From Sphingomonas sp. NFR04 (GTDB lineage: Bacteria; Pseudomonadota; Alphaproteobacteria; Sphingomonadales; Sphingomonadaceae): a stretch of 64,000 nt of DNA. Positions 1 to 8,867 of this stretch are shown piece after piece; within the stretch, counting starts at the first letter, position 1, and every line of letters begins with the position of its first letter. The notes beneath the pieces are model-generated. The model had not been told where the DNA came from. It made no database searches and saw only the letters and a list, made by a program, of their open reading frames with translations. A program made the position numbers and the translations under genes. The stretch is taken from positions 62,001-126,000 of the forward strand of contig NZ_FORV01000004.1 in the NCBI RefSeq assembly GCF_900114095.1, in the 5' to 3' direction.

Positions 1-465
1 GAGCGTATTGGCCAGCGTACTCAAAAAGATGTTAGCGCGGCCGCGTGAGGAGGTGTTCTGGCGCTGACCGAGATTGTCAAATAGCGGCGCAAACTCCGGC
101 GGCAGGCGGTCACGGAGCTGGCGCAGCGCACCTTCGAGGCTGCCATCGGCGCGCCGGAGCAGCAGCTTGATGTCGCTCGCGTGCGGCCAGTTGACCGAAA
201 GCCAGCGGATTAGATGCGACTTGCCCGATCCGGGCTCGCCCTGGACGACGCAAAATGCATGTTCACGGCTCTCATCAGCGAGGGTGTCGAGCACGGCCTG
301 CTCGTCAATGCCCTTGAACTCCGCGGCATCACGTCCGGCGACGTCAAACCCTTCGATTGGGGTATGGGTTGCAAGAAAGACCGCGTCATTGCCCTCGAGT
401 GCTTCCGTCACGAAGATCGAGCGCGCGTCCTCGGCGCGCCAGCAGGCGGTGAGAGGCGCGTTCAT
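1..465 (-). CDS. dpdH: DpdH-like P-loop ATPase, N-terminal part (runs off the window)
   Basis: The first 155 residues are visible; the rest lies left of base 1. An ATG at 465 overlaps the stop of the upstream gene in an ATGA, so translation is probably coupled. A Walker A motif, GEPGSGKSH, lies at about residues 76-84, so this is a P-loop ATPase. The order RecQ-like helicase, 292-residue unknown, ATPase, all overlapping, matches the DpdF-DpdG-DpdH block of dpd islands, which insert 7-deazaguanine derivatives into DNA and restrict unmodified DNA. That family assignment comes from recalled gene order and lengths, not from a search. The visible part alone would only justify 'ATP-binding protein'. 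Confidence 0.65.
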   Translation of the reverse strand, partial: MNAPLTACWRAEDARSIFVTEALEGNDAVFLATHTPIEGFDVAGRDAAEFKGIDEQAVLDTLADESREHAFCVVQGEPGSGKSHLIRWLSVNWPHASDIKLLLRRADGSLEGALRQLRDRLPPEFAPLFDNLGQRQNTSSRGRANIFLSTLANTL

Positions 466-1340
466 GACGCGCTCCCCGGAAAGACGACCACGGTGGTGAA
501 AGCGTCGATCGCGTGCGACGCATCCTCGCTCAGCCGCACGCGATCGGCGGCGTCGCCGCTCGGCACCAGACGCAAGCTCTGGTCGTCGTGGAGATCGCGC
601 AGGGCAGCGCTCAGCAATGGCGAAAGTCGATTCGCGGGCGCTGCATGGCCGATCCTCTGGCAGGCCTGGGTGAACAAGCGACCACGATCGAGATAGGGCA
701 TGCGCCGCGCGACCAGAGCGATGAATTCCGCGGCCGGCAGGGTTGATCCCGCCACGATCTCGGCGCGCTCGAGTTCTCGCAGTATTCGCATCGCGGGAGA
801 CGGGAAGTCTGGAGCGGACCGCTCGGTCGGCATCGGCACGCCTAAACCAAGAAAGGCGAGCCAGCGCCGCCATGCGACGGCCTTGGTCGAGTTCATCTCC
901 TTGCCGGTGAGGCCCGAATTCGCCAGTTCGGCAAACTCCTCGCGCCCGGCCTGATAGATCCACTGCATGCCGTTCTGACGGTCACTCTCGACGACCACCC
1001 ACGCATAGCCCTCAAGGATCACCGCGTCGCCGTCGCCGCTGGCAAGCCCGATAAGCCGATCATGGACCAGATCGGCGAAGCCGGCGAAGCTGTCGGGAAG
1101 CGTGGCGACAAGATTGATCTGATCGCGCGCGCCCTCGACCAGTGCCAGGCTCAGCGCGGCGTTATGTGCATCCGCCGCCAGCGTCGCCTTTGCTTTTACC
1201 TCCACGCCGTCGCGCCCGAAACCTGGGTTGAGCAGCGCGTCATAGGTCGCGCGCGCCGACGCGCCGCCGAGGGCAGAGAGCCCGGCAACCAGCGACCACA
1301 CGCGTTCGGGTGTGCCTTGCGGGCTCGACAGCAGCGTCAT
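462..1340 (-). CDS. dpdG: DpdG-like protein, helicase partner of unknown activity
   Basis: This 292-residue protein has no motif I can name by eye. Its start overlaps the helicase stop in an ATGA and its own stop overlaps the start of the ATPase gene, so the three genes form one tightly coupled unit. Size and position fit DpdG, a conserved but biochemically obscure component of dpd islands. I infer a structural or targeting role in the helicase/ATPase restriction arm, because a protein without catalytic motifs is sandwiched between two motor proteins. No signal peptide or membrane segment is evident, so it is probably cytoplasmic. Confidence 0.65.
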   Translation of the reverse strand: MTLLSSPQGTPERVWSLVAGLSALGGASARATYDALLNPGFGRDGVEVKAKATLAADAHNAALSLALVEGARDQINLVATLPDSFAGFADLVHDRLIGLASGDGDAVILEGYAWVVVESDRQNGMQWIYQAGREEFAELANSGLTGKEMNSTKAVAWRRWLAFLGLGVPMPTERSAPDFPSPAMRILRELERAEIVAGSTLPAAEFIALVARRMPYLDRGRLFTQACQRIGHAAPANRLSPLLSAALRDLHDDQSLRLVPSGDAADRVRLSEDASHAIDAFTTVVVFPGSAS

Positions 1341-3838
1341 GCTGCGTCCTCGATGCCGGCGAGGCCGGCAAGTTGCGCTTCGGCGTAGGGCGCGTAGCGC
1401 GACACCGTCTGATCGAGGCGCCGACCTCGCACGATGCGTTCAGGCCTCGCGACGATCAGCAGCGGTGAGGAACAGCGCGCGCGAAAGTCACCAGCCCGGT
1501 CCAGCATAATCTCGGCGGCAAGCGCATCATCCGGCAACAATATTGCAGTCGGCACATCGGCCAATCGGTTTTCCCCCAGCCACTCCCGTTCATCGAGCAC
1601 GAGTCCCAGTCTCGTGTCAGCGTGCAGCATATGCGCGGCAGTCCGGCCCGCCAATCCATGAGGTACGACAATCTGATCGACACCGGACCGGGTCAGTGTC
1701 TCGACGAGGCTGGCCAATCCATCTTCGAACTGCGGGTCGGTAGGGGTCACGAGCAGGGTCTCACGCGGCAGCGCGGTGCGGCACTCGCCTGCCTCCGACC
1801 AGCGCTGCTCCAGGCCGGCCGCGACGAGATGCGAGGGTGGCGCGATGCCGGTCTTGCGGCATGAGGGGCATCGGCCGCAGGCCGGCGCATAGGAATGCGG
1901 TTCGATGACCTCGAAGGCGCTTCGGGTGACGCAGGCCTTGGTCGGATGGCGCATGACCTTCACGAAGGCGTCGAGGTCGGCCCGGGCATCGGCCAGTTCG
2001 CTGTCGCGCAGATCGCTAACCTTCTGCCACACCGCGTCATCGACCCCGGAGAGCACGCGCGCGTCAAGAATTTCGATCGTCCATGCGAATTCAGGCTGGT
2101 CGCCATCCATCGGCATCGACAGCACTCGTAATACGCCTGCGCGTTGCATCAGCGTCAGCAGGGTCATATTCCAGCCGCGGTTCCAGTCGCCAGCACGGGG
2201 CCGCAGTCCCTCTCGAAAGGCATCGAGGTTGATTGTCATCTGAAGGCGATCGCCGATATATTTTCTGGCGGTCGCAGCCGCGAGCAAGCCGGCCCAGCGC
2301 TGCTCGGCCAGATCGCGCGTCAGCCAGCCAGATGTTGCGAGCCCATAGGCCTGCTTCACATCGCTGTTAGTCGGACCGTCGACGAAAAGACAGGCGGCGA
2401 GGCCTTGGCCGTTGTCGCGCGAAGCCCGCCCAATTTCTTGATACCAGCGCGCCGGCCCTTCGGGCAGGCAGGCATGGATGACCGAACGGACATCGGCCTT
2501 GTCGATGCCCATGCCGAATGCCGAGGTCGCGACCACCACATCGAGTTCATCGGCGGCCCATCGATCGACAATTTGGCGACGATCCTGCGCGCCTGTGTCG
2601 CCGGTGAACAGGGCGACCCGGCGATAACCATGGTCGCTATCACAAAGCCGGGCTTGAAGCGCGGCGGCATCGGCGATTTGGGTAGTATAGATGATTGCGG
2701 GTCGCGGTGCCCTATCGATCAAATAATCGAGCGCCGCGTCTCGCTGACTCTCCCAGTCATAACTCGCGACGACGATGTCATGCTCGTAGCGCGGGAGCCG
2801 GGCATCCACCTCAAGCCAATCGCCATCGAGTTGCCAGGCGCTACGCAGCACCCTGCGCGCGCTTTCAGGCAGCGTCGCCGAAAGTAGTACCGCTCGGATC
2901 CCGGGATTGGTCTGCCGCAATCGACCCAGCAGTGCTGGCAGCCGCTGGAAATCCGGACGAAAGCCGCGCCCCCAACTCTCGATGATGTGGGCCTCATCAA
3001 CGAAGACATGCGTCAATCGCGCTTCAAGCCCGAATTCCACCGAGCCCAGCGTTGCAGCCTCGACCAGATGGCCGAGGAGAGCCGGGCTGAGCGCCTTTTC
3101 TGGCGAGAGCAGGAGAAGCGGAATATTGCCACGGCGGAAGCCATTGATGATCGCCTCCGCTTCGGCGAACGACGTATCGCCGGTGAGCGCTTTGCTCGCT
3201 TCCAGGCCGCGCATGCCCGAAAGCGTGCGCTCATGGTCGAGCCCAAGCGCGACCGTTGGCGTAATCACGATGGCGCAGGCACCAGCCTGTGTCTCGCGCT
3301 CGAAATTGGCAGCGATCTGGAACAACAGGCTCTTGCCCGACCCAGTGGGCATGCTCACCATCAGCCCCGAACCCGGCGGCTGGGTGAGCAGCGCGCGGGT
3401 TGCGGCCTTTTGAGCGACTGTTCGATAGCGCTGATGCTGACTGAGGCGTAGCAAAACGCCATCGGGTGACGCCGGCTCGTAAGCGTGGCGCGGAGCGGAA
3501 TCGAAGCGCAGCGCGGCCTGCAATCCATCGACGCCGGCTTGGTCTTCCTCATCGACGATCCGTAACGACTTGTCGGAATTGGTACGCGCGAGGCCGAACC
3601 GGCCAAGCAGCGCATATTCATCGAGCGTGAGCGGGACCGCAAGCAGATCTAAATCGACACGGCCGCCCTTCAATCTGGTGAGCGAACGGAGCAGTGCCAT
3701 TCGGTCGGCTGGCGCCGTTGCAGCGGCAAGCGCGCGCAGACATCTGTCTATGGAACGCACAACCCAGGTTGCGCCTTCAACCTGACCATCTCGACTGCGT
3801 AACAATGCATCAGACAACAATGCGATTCGCTCCCCCAC
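1337..3838 (-). CDS. dpdF: DpdF-like RecQ-family ATP-dependent helicase
   Basis: This 833-residue superfamily 2 helicase has Walker A (PTGSGKS, residues 164-170), a DEAH box (281-284), SAT (320-322) and a RecQ-type motif VI (QEIGRASRD, 467-475). Four cysteines at 636, 654, 657 and 660 look like a zinc site, as after RecQ helicase cores. The extensions of about 150 residues before and 330 after the core are longer than in housekeeping RecQ and fit DpdF. In dpd islands it belongs to the group thought to act in restriction of DNA lacking the 7-deazapurine mark. It is the second gene of a leftward operon, 50 bp after the 135-aa gene. A RecQ helicase of another defence system is the alternative. 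Confidence 0.72.
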   Translation of the reverse strand: MGERIALLSDALLRSRDGQVEGATWVVRSIDRCLRALAAATAPADRMALLRSLTRLKGGRVDLDLLAVPLTLDEYALLGRFGLARTNSDKSLRIVDEEDQAGVDGLQAALRFDSAPRHAYEPASPDGVLLRLSQHQRYRTVAQKAATRALLTQPPGSGLMVSMPTGSGKSLLFQIAANFERETQAGACAIVITPTVALGLDHERTLSGMRGLEASKALTGDTSFAEAEAIINGFRRGNIPLLLLSPEKALSPALLGHLVEAATLGSVEFGLEARLTHVFVDEAHIIESWGRGFRPDFQRLPALLGRLRQTNPGIRAVLLSATLPESARRVLRSAWQLDGDWLEVDARLPRYEHDIVVASYDWESQRDAALDYLIDRAPRPAIIYTTQIADAAALQARLCDSDHGYRRVALFTGDTGAQDRRQIVDRWAADELDVVVATSAFGMGIDKADVRSVIHACLPEGPARWYQEIGRASRDNGQGLAACLFVDGPTNSDVKQAYGLATSGWLTRDLAEQRWAGLLAAATARKYIGDRLQMTINLDAFREGLRPRAGDWNRGWNMTLLTLMQRAGVLRVLSMPMDGDQPEFAWTIEILDARVLSGVDDAVWQKVSDLRDSELADARADLDAFVKVMRHPTKACVTRSAFEVIEPHSYAPACGRCPSCRKTGIAPPSHLVAAGLEQRWSEAGECRTALPRETLLVTPTDPQFEDGLASLVETLTRSGVDQIVVPHGLAGRTAAHMLHADTRLGLVLDEREWLGENRLADVPTAILLPDDALAAEIMLDRAGDFRARCSSPLLIVARPERIVRGRRLDQTVSRYAPYAEAQLAGLAGIEDAA

Positions 3839-3888
3839 CGACTATTTGACGGGAAAACTTGGTTTTTCGCTAGAGGAATCTTCCGAAA

Positions 3889-4296
3889 CTACGCGACGCT
3901 TTCGCGATGTAGGGCGACCTCAAAATGACCTGTGGCCTCATCCAGATTGGAGATTTTCCAAAACGTCCCCGCCCTATTGCCCTCGTCCATCCATGGTTGC
4001 GCCGTTCCGTAGCTTACACCGGGGTCACCGCTCACGATCACGACATCGACGCGACCGTCGAATTCGTCAACGGCCCGGCGAAGGTGCAGCACGCGCTTAC
4101 GATTGCCTGGCTTATTCTGCCAGTTCTCAAGAGCGTCAGCGTGCACGCGGGTGTCCATCCACGGCATGCCATCGCGCATCCCCAACTCCTTCCGCCAAAG
4201 TGAGATGCAAACGCCATCGCTCTTTTCCGCAGTCCAGTCCTGGCGGGGCGACGCTACCGTATACCCAAGGTGCGAAAACGCTTCGACGAATTTCAT
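3889..4296 (-). CDS. Conserved-looking protein of unknown function at the head of the dpd-like operon
   Basis: This 135-residue protein starts at ATG 4296, preceded by a G-rich stretch that can serve as ribosome binding site; an in-frame TTG at 4299 is less likely. It is rich in Trp and charged residues (DWTAEKSDGVC, WRKELGMRDGMPWMDTR, FDGRVDVVIVSG), which looks like a folded cytoplasmic protein rather than a chance frame. I do not recognise the family. It points the same way as the helicase gene and ends 50 bp upstream of it, so it probably shares its transcript and may be an accessory or regulatory component of the island. Confidence 0.6.
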   Translation of the reverse strand: MKFVEAFSHLGYTVASPRQDWTAEKSDGVCISLWRKELGMRDGMPWMDTRVHADALENWQNKPGNRKRVLHLRRAVDEFDGRVDVVIVSGDPGVSYGTAQPWMDEGNRAGTFWKISNLDEATGHFEVALHRESVA

Positions 4297-4824
4297 CAAT
4301 AGCCCCCATTCACGGAGTCCATTCCGAGGGAGCTCCTATCGATCAAAATAAGCCGAAATCTGATCGATAGAAACGTCCCCTGACGCTCGAATTCTGCTCG
4401 AGGCGCCTCTGCTGCGCCGCGCAAACGGCGGCCTCACCTAACGCAAAACATCACGGGTGTTTGAAGAACGAAGTTGGGACCGGGATATTCGTCTAAGTAG
4501 GTCCAGTATTTTTCACGAATCCAAGCTATGCTTCTGATGGTGCGGCGATCAGAAAGTTGATGACTCCGGCTTTTAAGTCCGCAGATTAACTGGACAGGCA
4601 GAAAGATCTTCTGGTGCTAGCTTCTGATTAGCTGATCGGCATGGCCAACCTTGGGAGCGGCAGCTCTGGCCGTTTACGTTCGCGCGGTACGGGTTGCGAT
4701 TATCGCGCGTCAATTGTGTCTTATCTGCATCGGAATGCACCCGAATGGGACTGTCGATATTCGTAGTATTTGAGGAGCCTAGGGACCGACCCCGCGCAGG
4801 CTGAACTGGCGGGCGGAGGCCCAC
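4297..4824. other. Intergenic region between the dpd-like operon and the tra/trb operon
   Basis: About 530 bp separate two outward-facing operons. I find no frame here that reads like a protein, and the base composition is less GC-rich than the flanks. Promoters for both operons must lie here. In related conjugative elements a relaxase gene normally precedes traG; none is visible. The region could therefore be a deletion or insertion junction, which is an inference from gene order. Confidence 0.5.
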
Positions 4825-6876
4825 ATGACCCCTACCAAATTGCTCATAGGACAGGTCCTGATCGTGCTCGCCATCGTCTTGGCGGGCATCTGGTTCGCGA
4901 CGCAGTGGGCCGCAGCGGAACTGGCGTATCAGCCCGAGCTGGGAAGGCCCTGGTTTGTCGCCTTCGGGCGTCCTTTCTATCGACCATGGGCATTGTTCGG
5001 CTGGTGGTTCTCGTTCGAGGCCTATGCCCCGACGATCTTCGAGGAAGCTGGCGCCATTGCGGCTACGAGCGGTCTGGTCGGATGCGGGGCGGCAGTCTTC
5101 GGATCCATTTGGCGTGCCCGTCAGCGGCGCCATGTCACGACGTACGGCTCCGCGCGCTGGGCAACCGTTCAAGACATTCGCGCCGCCGGGCTTGTCACGG
5201 ATGCCGGTGTGTTCCTCGGCCGCGTGGGCCGGCAGCACCTACGCCATGACGGCCCCGAGCATGTCATGGCGTTCGCACCCACCCGAAGCGGCAAGGGCGT
5301 GGGCCTCGTCATACCTTCGCTGCTCGGCTGGACCGGTTCCGCCGTCGTCCATGACATCAAGGGCGAGAACTGGCAGCTGACCGCCGGCTGGCGCCAGCGT
5401 TTCTCGCATTGCCTGCTGTTCAATCCGACAGACGTGCGCTCGGCGCGGTACAATCCGCTGCTCGAGGTCCGTCGCGGCAAGGACGAGGTGCGCGACGTCC
5501 AGAACATCGCCGACATCCTGGTCGATCCCGAGGGAGCGCTGGAGCGCCGCAATCACTGGGAGAAGACCAGCCACGCGCTTTTGGTCGGCGCGATCCTCCA
5601 TGTCCTCTACGCCGAGGAGGAAAAGACGCTGGCCCGCGTCGCGTCCTTCCTGTCCGATCCACAGCGCAAGTTCACCGACACGCTGGACCGTATGATGACC
5701 ACCAATCATCTCGGCACGCCTGAAGCGCCCGCCGTCCACCCGGTGGTCGCATCGGCGGCACGCGAGGTGCTGAACAAGTCCGAGAACGAACGCTCCGGCG
5801 TGCTGTCGACCGCCATGTCATTTCTCGGCCTCTACCGCGATCCGACGGTCGCGGCCGTCACCTCGCGCTGCGACTGGCGTATCGCCGACCTGGTCGAAGC
5901 CGAGGCGCCGGTATCGCTCTACCTCGTGGTCCCGCCCTCGGACATCAGCCGCACCAAGCCGCTGATCCGTCTCGTGCTCAACCAGATCGGTCGACGCCTG
6001 ACCGAGCACCTCGAGGCCGAGAAGGGGGCCAAAACGGGTGGCCGCCACAAGCTGCTGATGATGCTCGACGAGTTCCCAGCGCTGGGGCGCCTCGACTTCT
6101 TCGAGACCAGCCTGGCATTCCTCGCCGGCTACGGCGTCCGCGCCTTCCTGATCGCCCAGAGCCTCAACCAGATCGAAAAGGCATATGGCGAGCACAACGC
6201 CATCCTCGACAATTGCCATGTCCGCATCGCCTTCGCGACCAACGACGATCGGACGGCGAAACGTATTTCCGATGCCCTCGGCACCTCGACCGAGCAACGC
6301 GCGATGCGCAACTATGCCGGGCATCGGCTGGCGCCCTGGCTGGCCCATGTCATGGTCAGCCGGCAGGAGACAGCGCGGGCGTTGCTGACGCCCGGCGAGG
6401 TGATGCAGCTACCGCCGACGGAGGAGCTTGTGCTGGTGGCGGGTACGCCGCCGATCCGCGCCACCAAGCTGCGCTATTTCAAGGACGTAGTCTTCAAGGC
6501 CCGAATCCTGCCGCCGCCCGTGCTCGGTGATGGCGACTATGCCGATCGGCCTGCGCCGCGGGCAAATGACTGGGCCGGCGTCGTCCGTGAAACGGATACG
6601 CGCCTCGCAGAAGGTGCGGCAGAGCAGCGCGAGGATGAGGATGGCGGGCTCGAAAAGGCGCGCCATCCCGGGCAGGAGCTTCCTCCGAAGCCGGCGGTAG
6701 AACCCACGCCCACCGAGGTGTTGGGGCTCGGCCAGGACGAGGACGATCCGGCTGCCGACCAGCGGGTCATGGATCGGGCCGGGGCATCCGGCATCGCGCG
6801 CGCCACCTTCGCGATGGACGCAGGTGCGGATGGTGCGGGTGGGCATCGGGCCGACGACCTGCAGGTGGAGCTGTGA
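4825..6876 (+). CDS. traG: TraG/VirD4-type conjugative coupling protein
   Basis: This 683-residue protein has hydrophobic segments in the first 95 residues, Walker A (TRSGKG, about 153-158) and a Walker B-like stretch (LLMMLDEFPALG, about 410-420). This is the VirD4/TraG layout: an inner-membrane hexameric ATPase that passes the relaxase-DNA complex to the type IV secretion channel. The last 120 residues are acidic and low-complexity, as is common for these tails. It is the first gene of the rightward conjugation operon. The absence of an adjacent relaxase is unusual. Confidence 0.93.
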   Translation: MTPTKLLIGQVLIVLAIVLAGIWFATQWAAAELAYQPELGRPWFVAFGRPFYRPWALFGWWFSFEAYAPTIFEEAGAIAATSGLVGCGAAVFGSIWRARQRRHVTTYGSARWATVQDIRAAGLVTDAGVFLGRVGRQHLRHDGPEHVMAFAPTRSGKGVGLVIPSLLGWTGSAVVHDIKGENWQLTAGWRQRFSHCLLFNPTDVRSARYNPLLEVRRGKDEVRDVQNIADILVDPEGALERRNHWEKTSHALLVGAILHVLYAEEEKTLARVASFLSDPQRKFTDTLDRMMTTNHLGTPEAPAVHPVVASAAREVLNKSENERSGVLSTAMSFLGLYRDPTVAAVTSRCDWRIADLVEAEAPVSLYLVVPPSDISRTKPLIRLVLNQIGRRLTEHLEAEKGAKTGGRHKLLMMLDEFPALGRLDFFETSLAFLAGYGVRAFLIAQSLNQIEKAYGEHNAILDNCHVRIAFATNDDRTAKRISDALGTSTEQRAMRNYAGHRLAPWLAHVMVSRQETARALLTPGEVMQLPPTEELVLVAGTPPIRATKLRYFKDVVFKARILPPPVLGDGDYADRPAPRANDWAGVVRETDTRLAEGAAEQREDEDGGLEKARHPGQELPPKPAVEPTPTEVLGLGQDEDDPAADQRVMDRAGASGIARATFAMDAGADGAGGHRADDLQVEL

Positions 6877-7280
6877 CCATGGTCGAGAAGGTCCGCCATC
6901 AGCTCTTCCTGCCAAAGCCGCTCAGCGATCGACTGGAAGCACTTGCGGCGAAGCCGGGCGCGTCGAAGTCGGCGATCCTGGCGGATGCCGTTACAGCCTG
7001 GCTCAATCGGCGCGGTGTGTCCGAGCTGGAGGAGCGCTTCGGCCTTCGGCTGGATCGGATGACGACAGCGATCGGCCGGATCGAGCGGAACGAGCATGTC
7101 CTGCTCGAGACGCTCGCACTGTTCGTCCGCTACGAGCTCGCCATCCACGCGCCGCTTGCCGAGAGCGACCAGGCGGGTCGCGCCATGGGGGCGAAGCGCT
7201 TTGAGGCGTTCGTCACCCAGGTCGGCCGGCAGGTTGCGGCTGGGCGGAGGACGATCGGCGCCTCGGAGCCCGGCCAGTGA
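6873..7280 (+). CDS. Ribbon-helix-helix (CopG-like) protein
   Basis: This protein of about 135 residues begins with a short beta-strand-like segment (HQLFLPKPLSDRLEALA) followed by KSAILADAVTAWLNRRG, the pattern of a ribbon-helix-helix DNA-binding domain. The track start is a GTG overlapping the traG stop (GTGA); ATG 6879 is an equally good start two codons later. Genes of this kind are regularly found between traG and trbB in alphaproteobacterial conjugative elements. It probably regulates the tra/trb operon or takes part in DNA processing. Its stop overlaps the start of trbB. Confidence 0.8.
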   Translation: MTMVEKVRHQLFLPKPLSDRLEALAAKPGASKSAILADAVTAWLNRRGVSELEERFGLRLDRMTTAIGRIERNEHVLLETLALFVRYELAIHAPLAESDQAGRAMGAKRFEAFVTQVGRQVAAGRRTIGASEPGQ

Positions 7281-8266
7281 CCGCCGGGGTTTCCGGCGAT
7301 CGTCGGCGCACGATGCTGCGGACGGCCATGGGCCCGGCGATCGCCGCAGCGCTCGCCGATCCGCGCGTCACCGAGATCATGGTCAATCCCGACGGCGCAC
7401 TCCGGCTGGACCGGTTGGGGGAGGGGCGGTCCGACACCGGCATTCGCATGGCGGCCGCGCAGGTCGAGCGGATCATCCGGCTCGTCGCCGCGCACGCACG
7501 CGCCGAGGTGCACGGCGATGCTCCCATCGTCTCGGCCGAGCTTCCACCACACGAAGAAGGGCGGGCAGGGGAGCGATTCGAGGGCGTGCTACCGCCGGTG
7601 TCTGCTGCGCCTTGCTTCTCGATCCGCAAGCCGGCCGAGCGTCTCTACCGGCTCGACGACTATGTGGCCGATGGCGTCATGACGCGGCTCGCGGCCGACC
7701 GGCTGAAAGCCTGCGTCCTCCTGCGCCACAACATCCTGATCGCCGGCGGCACCAGTTCGGGAAAGACCACGCTCGCCAATGCGCTGCTCGCCGAAATGGC
7801 GTGCCTCGACGAGCGCATCCTCCTGATCGAGGACACACGCGAGCTGCAGAGCCCGGCAGCCGACACGGTCGCTCTCCGCACGCGGTCCGGCGTCGTGGCC
7901 ATGGCGGACCTGGTCCGCTCGACCCTCCGGCTGCGCCCCGATCGTATCATCGTCGGCGAGGTCCGCGGCCCCGAGGCGCTCGACATGCTCAAGGCGTGGA
8001 ACACCGGCCACCCCGGCGGCATCGCCACGGTCCACGCCAACAGCGCGCTGTCCGCGCTCATCCGCATCGAAGGGCTGGTGCAGGAGGCCGTGGTCACCGT
8101 GCCGCGCCAGCTCGTTGCCGAGGCGATCGACGTCGTCGTCTTCGTCTCCGGCCGCGGCCTCGATCGCCGGGTCTCGCAGGTCGCCCGCGTCGCCGGGCTC
8201 GACCCGGACACCGGCAGCTACGCGCTCGCCGACCTTCTCTTGCCCCCCAGCCCCGAAGGAGATTGA
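7277..8266 (+). CDS. trbB: Conjugal transfer ATPase TrbB (VirB11 family)
   Basis: This 329-residue secretion ATPase has Walker A (GGTSSGKTT, residues 157-165), an acidic EDTREL motif soon after, and the conserved GEVRGPEALDMLKAWNTGH segment with an HPGG motif. These are hallmarks of VirB11/TrbB hexameric ATPases, which power pilus assembly and substrate transfer at the inner membrane. The start is a GTG overlapping the preceding stop (GTGA), so translation is coupled. The length is normal for TrbB. Confidence 0.95.
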   Translation: MTAGVSGDRRRTMLRTAMGPAIAAALADPRVTEIMVNPDGALRLDRLGEGRSDTGIRMAAAQVERIIRLVAAHARAEVHGDAPIVSAELPPHEEGRAGERFEGVLPPVSAAPCFSIRKPAERLYRLDDYVADGVMTRLAADRLKACVLLRHNILIAGGTSSGKTTLANALLAEMACLDERILLIEDTRELQSPAADTVALRTRSGVVAMADLVRSTLRLRPDRIIVGEVRGPEALDMLKAWNTGHPGGIATVHANSALSALIRIEGLVQEAVVTVPRQLVAEAIDVVVFVSGRGLDRRVSQVARVAGLDPDTGSYALADLLLPPSPEGD

Positions 8267-8268
8267 TC

Positions 8269-8598
8269 ATGCAATTTGCCAAGATCTCGGCACGCCGCGC
8301 GCGCCTCGTCGAACTTGCCGCCATCTGCCTCGCATTTGCCACCTCGGCCCATGCGGCGGGTTCGGGGATGCCGTGGGAGGAACCGCTCCAGCAGGTGCTC
8401 GAGTCCGTCCAGGGGCCGGTCGCCAAGATCGTTGCCGTCATCGTCATCATCACGACCGGCCTGTCGCTGGCGTTCGGCGAGAGCAGCGGCGGCTTCCGGC
8501 GGCTCATCCAGATCGTGTTCGGGCTGTCGATCGCCTTCGCCGCCTCCAGCTTTTTCCTCAGCTTCTTCAGCTTCGGCGGGGGAGCGCTGGTCGCATGA
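8269..8598 (+). CDS. trbC: Conjugal transfer pilin TrbC (VirB2 family)
   Basis: The ATG at 8269 follows trbB by two bases and gives 109 residues. There is a signal-peptide-like N-terminus ending near AHAAGSG, then two hydrophobic segments (IVAVIVIITTGLSLAFG and IVFGLSIAFAASSFFLSFF) separated by a short polar loop. That is the pilin layout of VirB2/TrbC, the major subunit of the conjugative pilus. It lies between the ATPase TrbB and TrbD, as in other trb operons. The longer frame running upstream is a shadow of trbB. Confidence 0.93.
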   Translation: MQFAKISARRARLVELAAICLAFATSAHAAGSGMPWEEPLQQVLESVQGPVAKIVAVIVIITTGLSLAFGESSGGFRRLIQIVFGLSIAFAASSFFLSFFSFGGGALVA

Positions 8599-8867
8599 GC
8601 GACACCGGCCAGCACCTGCCAGGCTTCGAGGCGGCGATCCATGCGAGCCTGGGATCGCCGATCCTGCTCGGCGGCGCCCCGCGCGGAATCGCGATCGTCA
8701 ACGGGACGGTCGCCGCGGCGGTTGGGCTCGGGCTGCAGCAGTGGCTGGCCGGGCTCGTGCTCTGGGCGGTCGGGCACAGCATCGCCGTGTTCGCCGCGCG
8801 GCGGGACCCGGACTTCGCGCCCGTCCTGCTTCGCCACCTCCGGCAGAAGGGCTATTTCACGTGCTGA
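8595..8867 (+). CDS. trbD: Conjugal transfer protein TrbD (VirB3 family)
   Basis: This 90-residue membrane protein starts with an ATG overlapping the trbC stop (ATGA). It has a short N-terminal region (LPGFEAAIHASLGSPILLGGAPR) and two hydrophobic stretches, matching TrbD/VirB3, a small inner-membrane component that works with the VirB4 ATPase. Its stop lies inside the start region of trbE, so the genes are translationally coupled. Confidence 0.93.
   Translation: MSDTGQHLPGFEAAIHASLGSPILLGGAPRGIAIVNGTVAAAVGLGLQQWLAGLVLWAVGHSIAVFAARRDPDFAPVLLRHLRQKGYFTC

Noticed and set aside
4573..5238. A 221-codon minus-strand frame upstream of traG
   Set aside because: Most of it is antisense to the start of traG, and the part in the intergenic region has no domain-like sequence.
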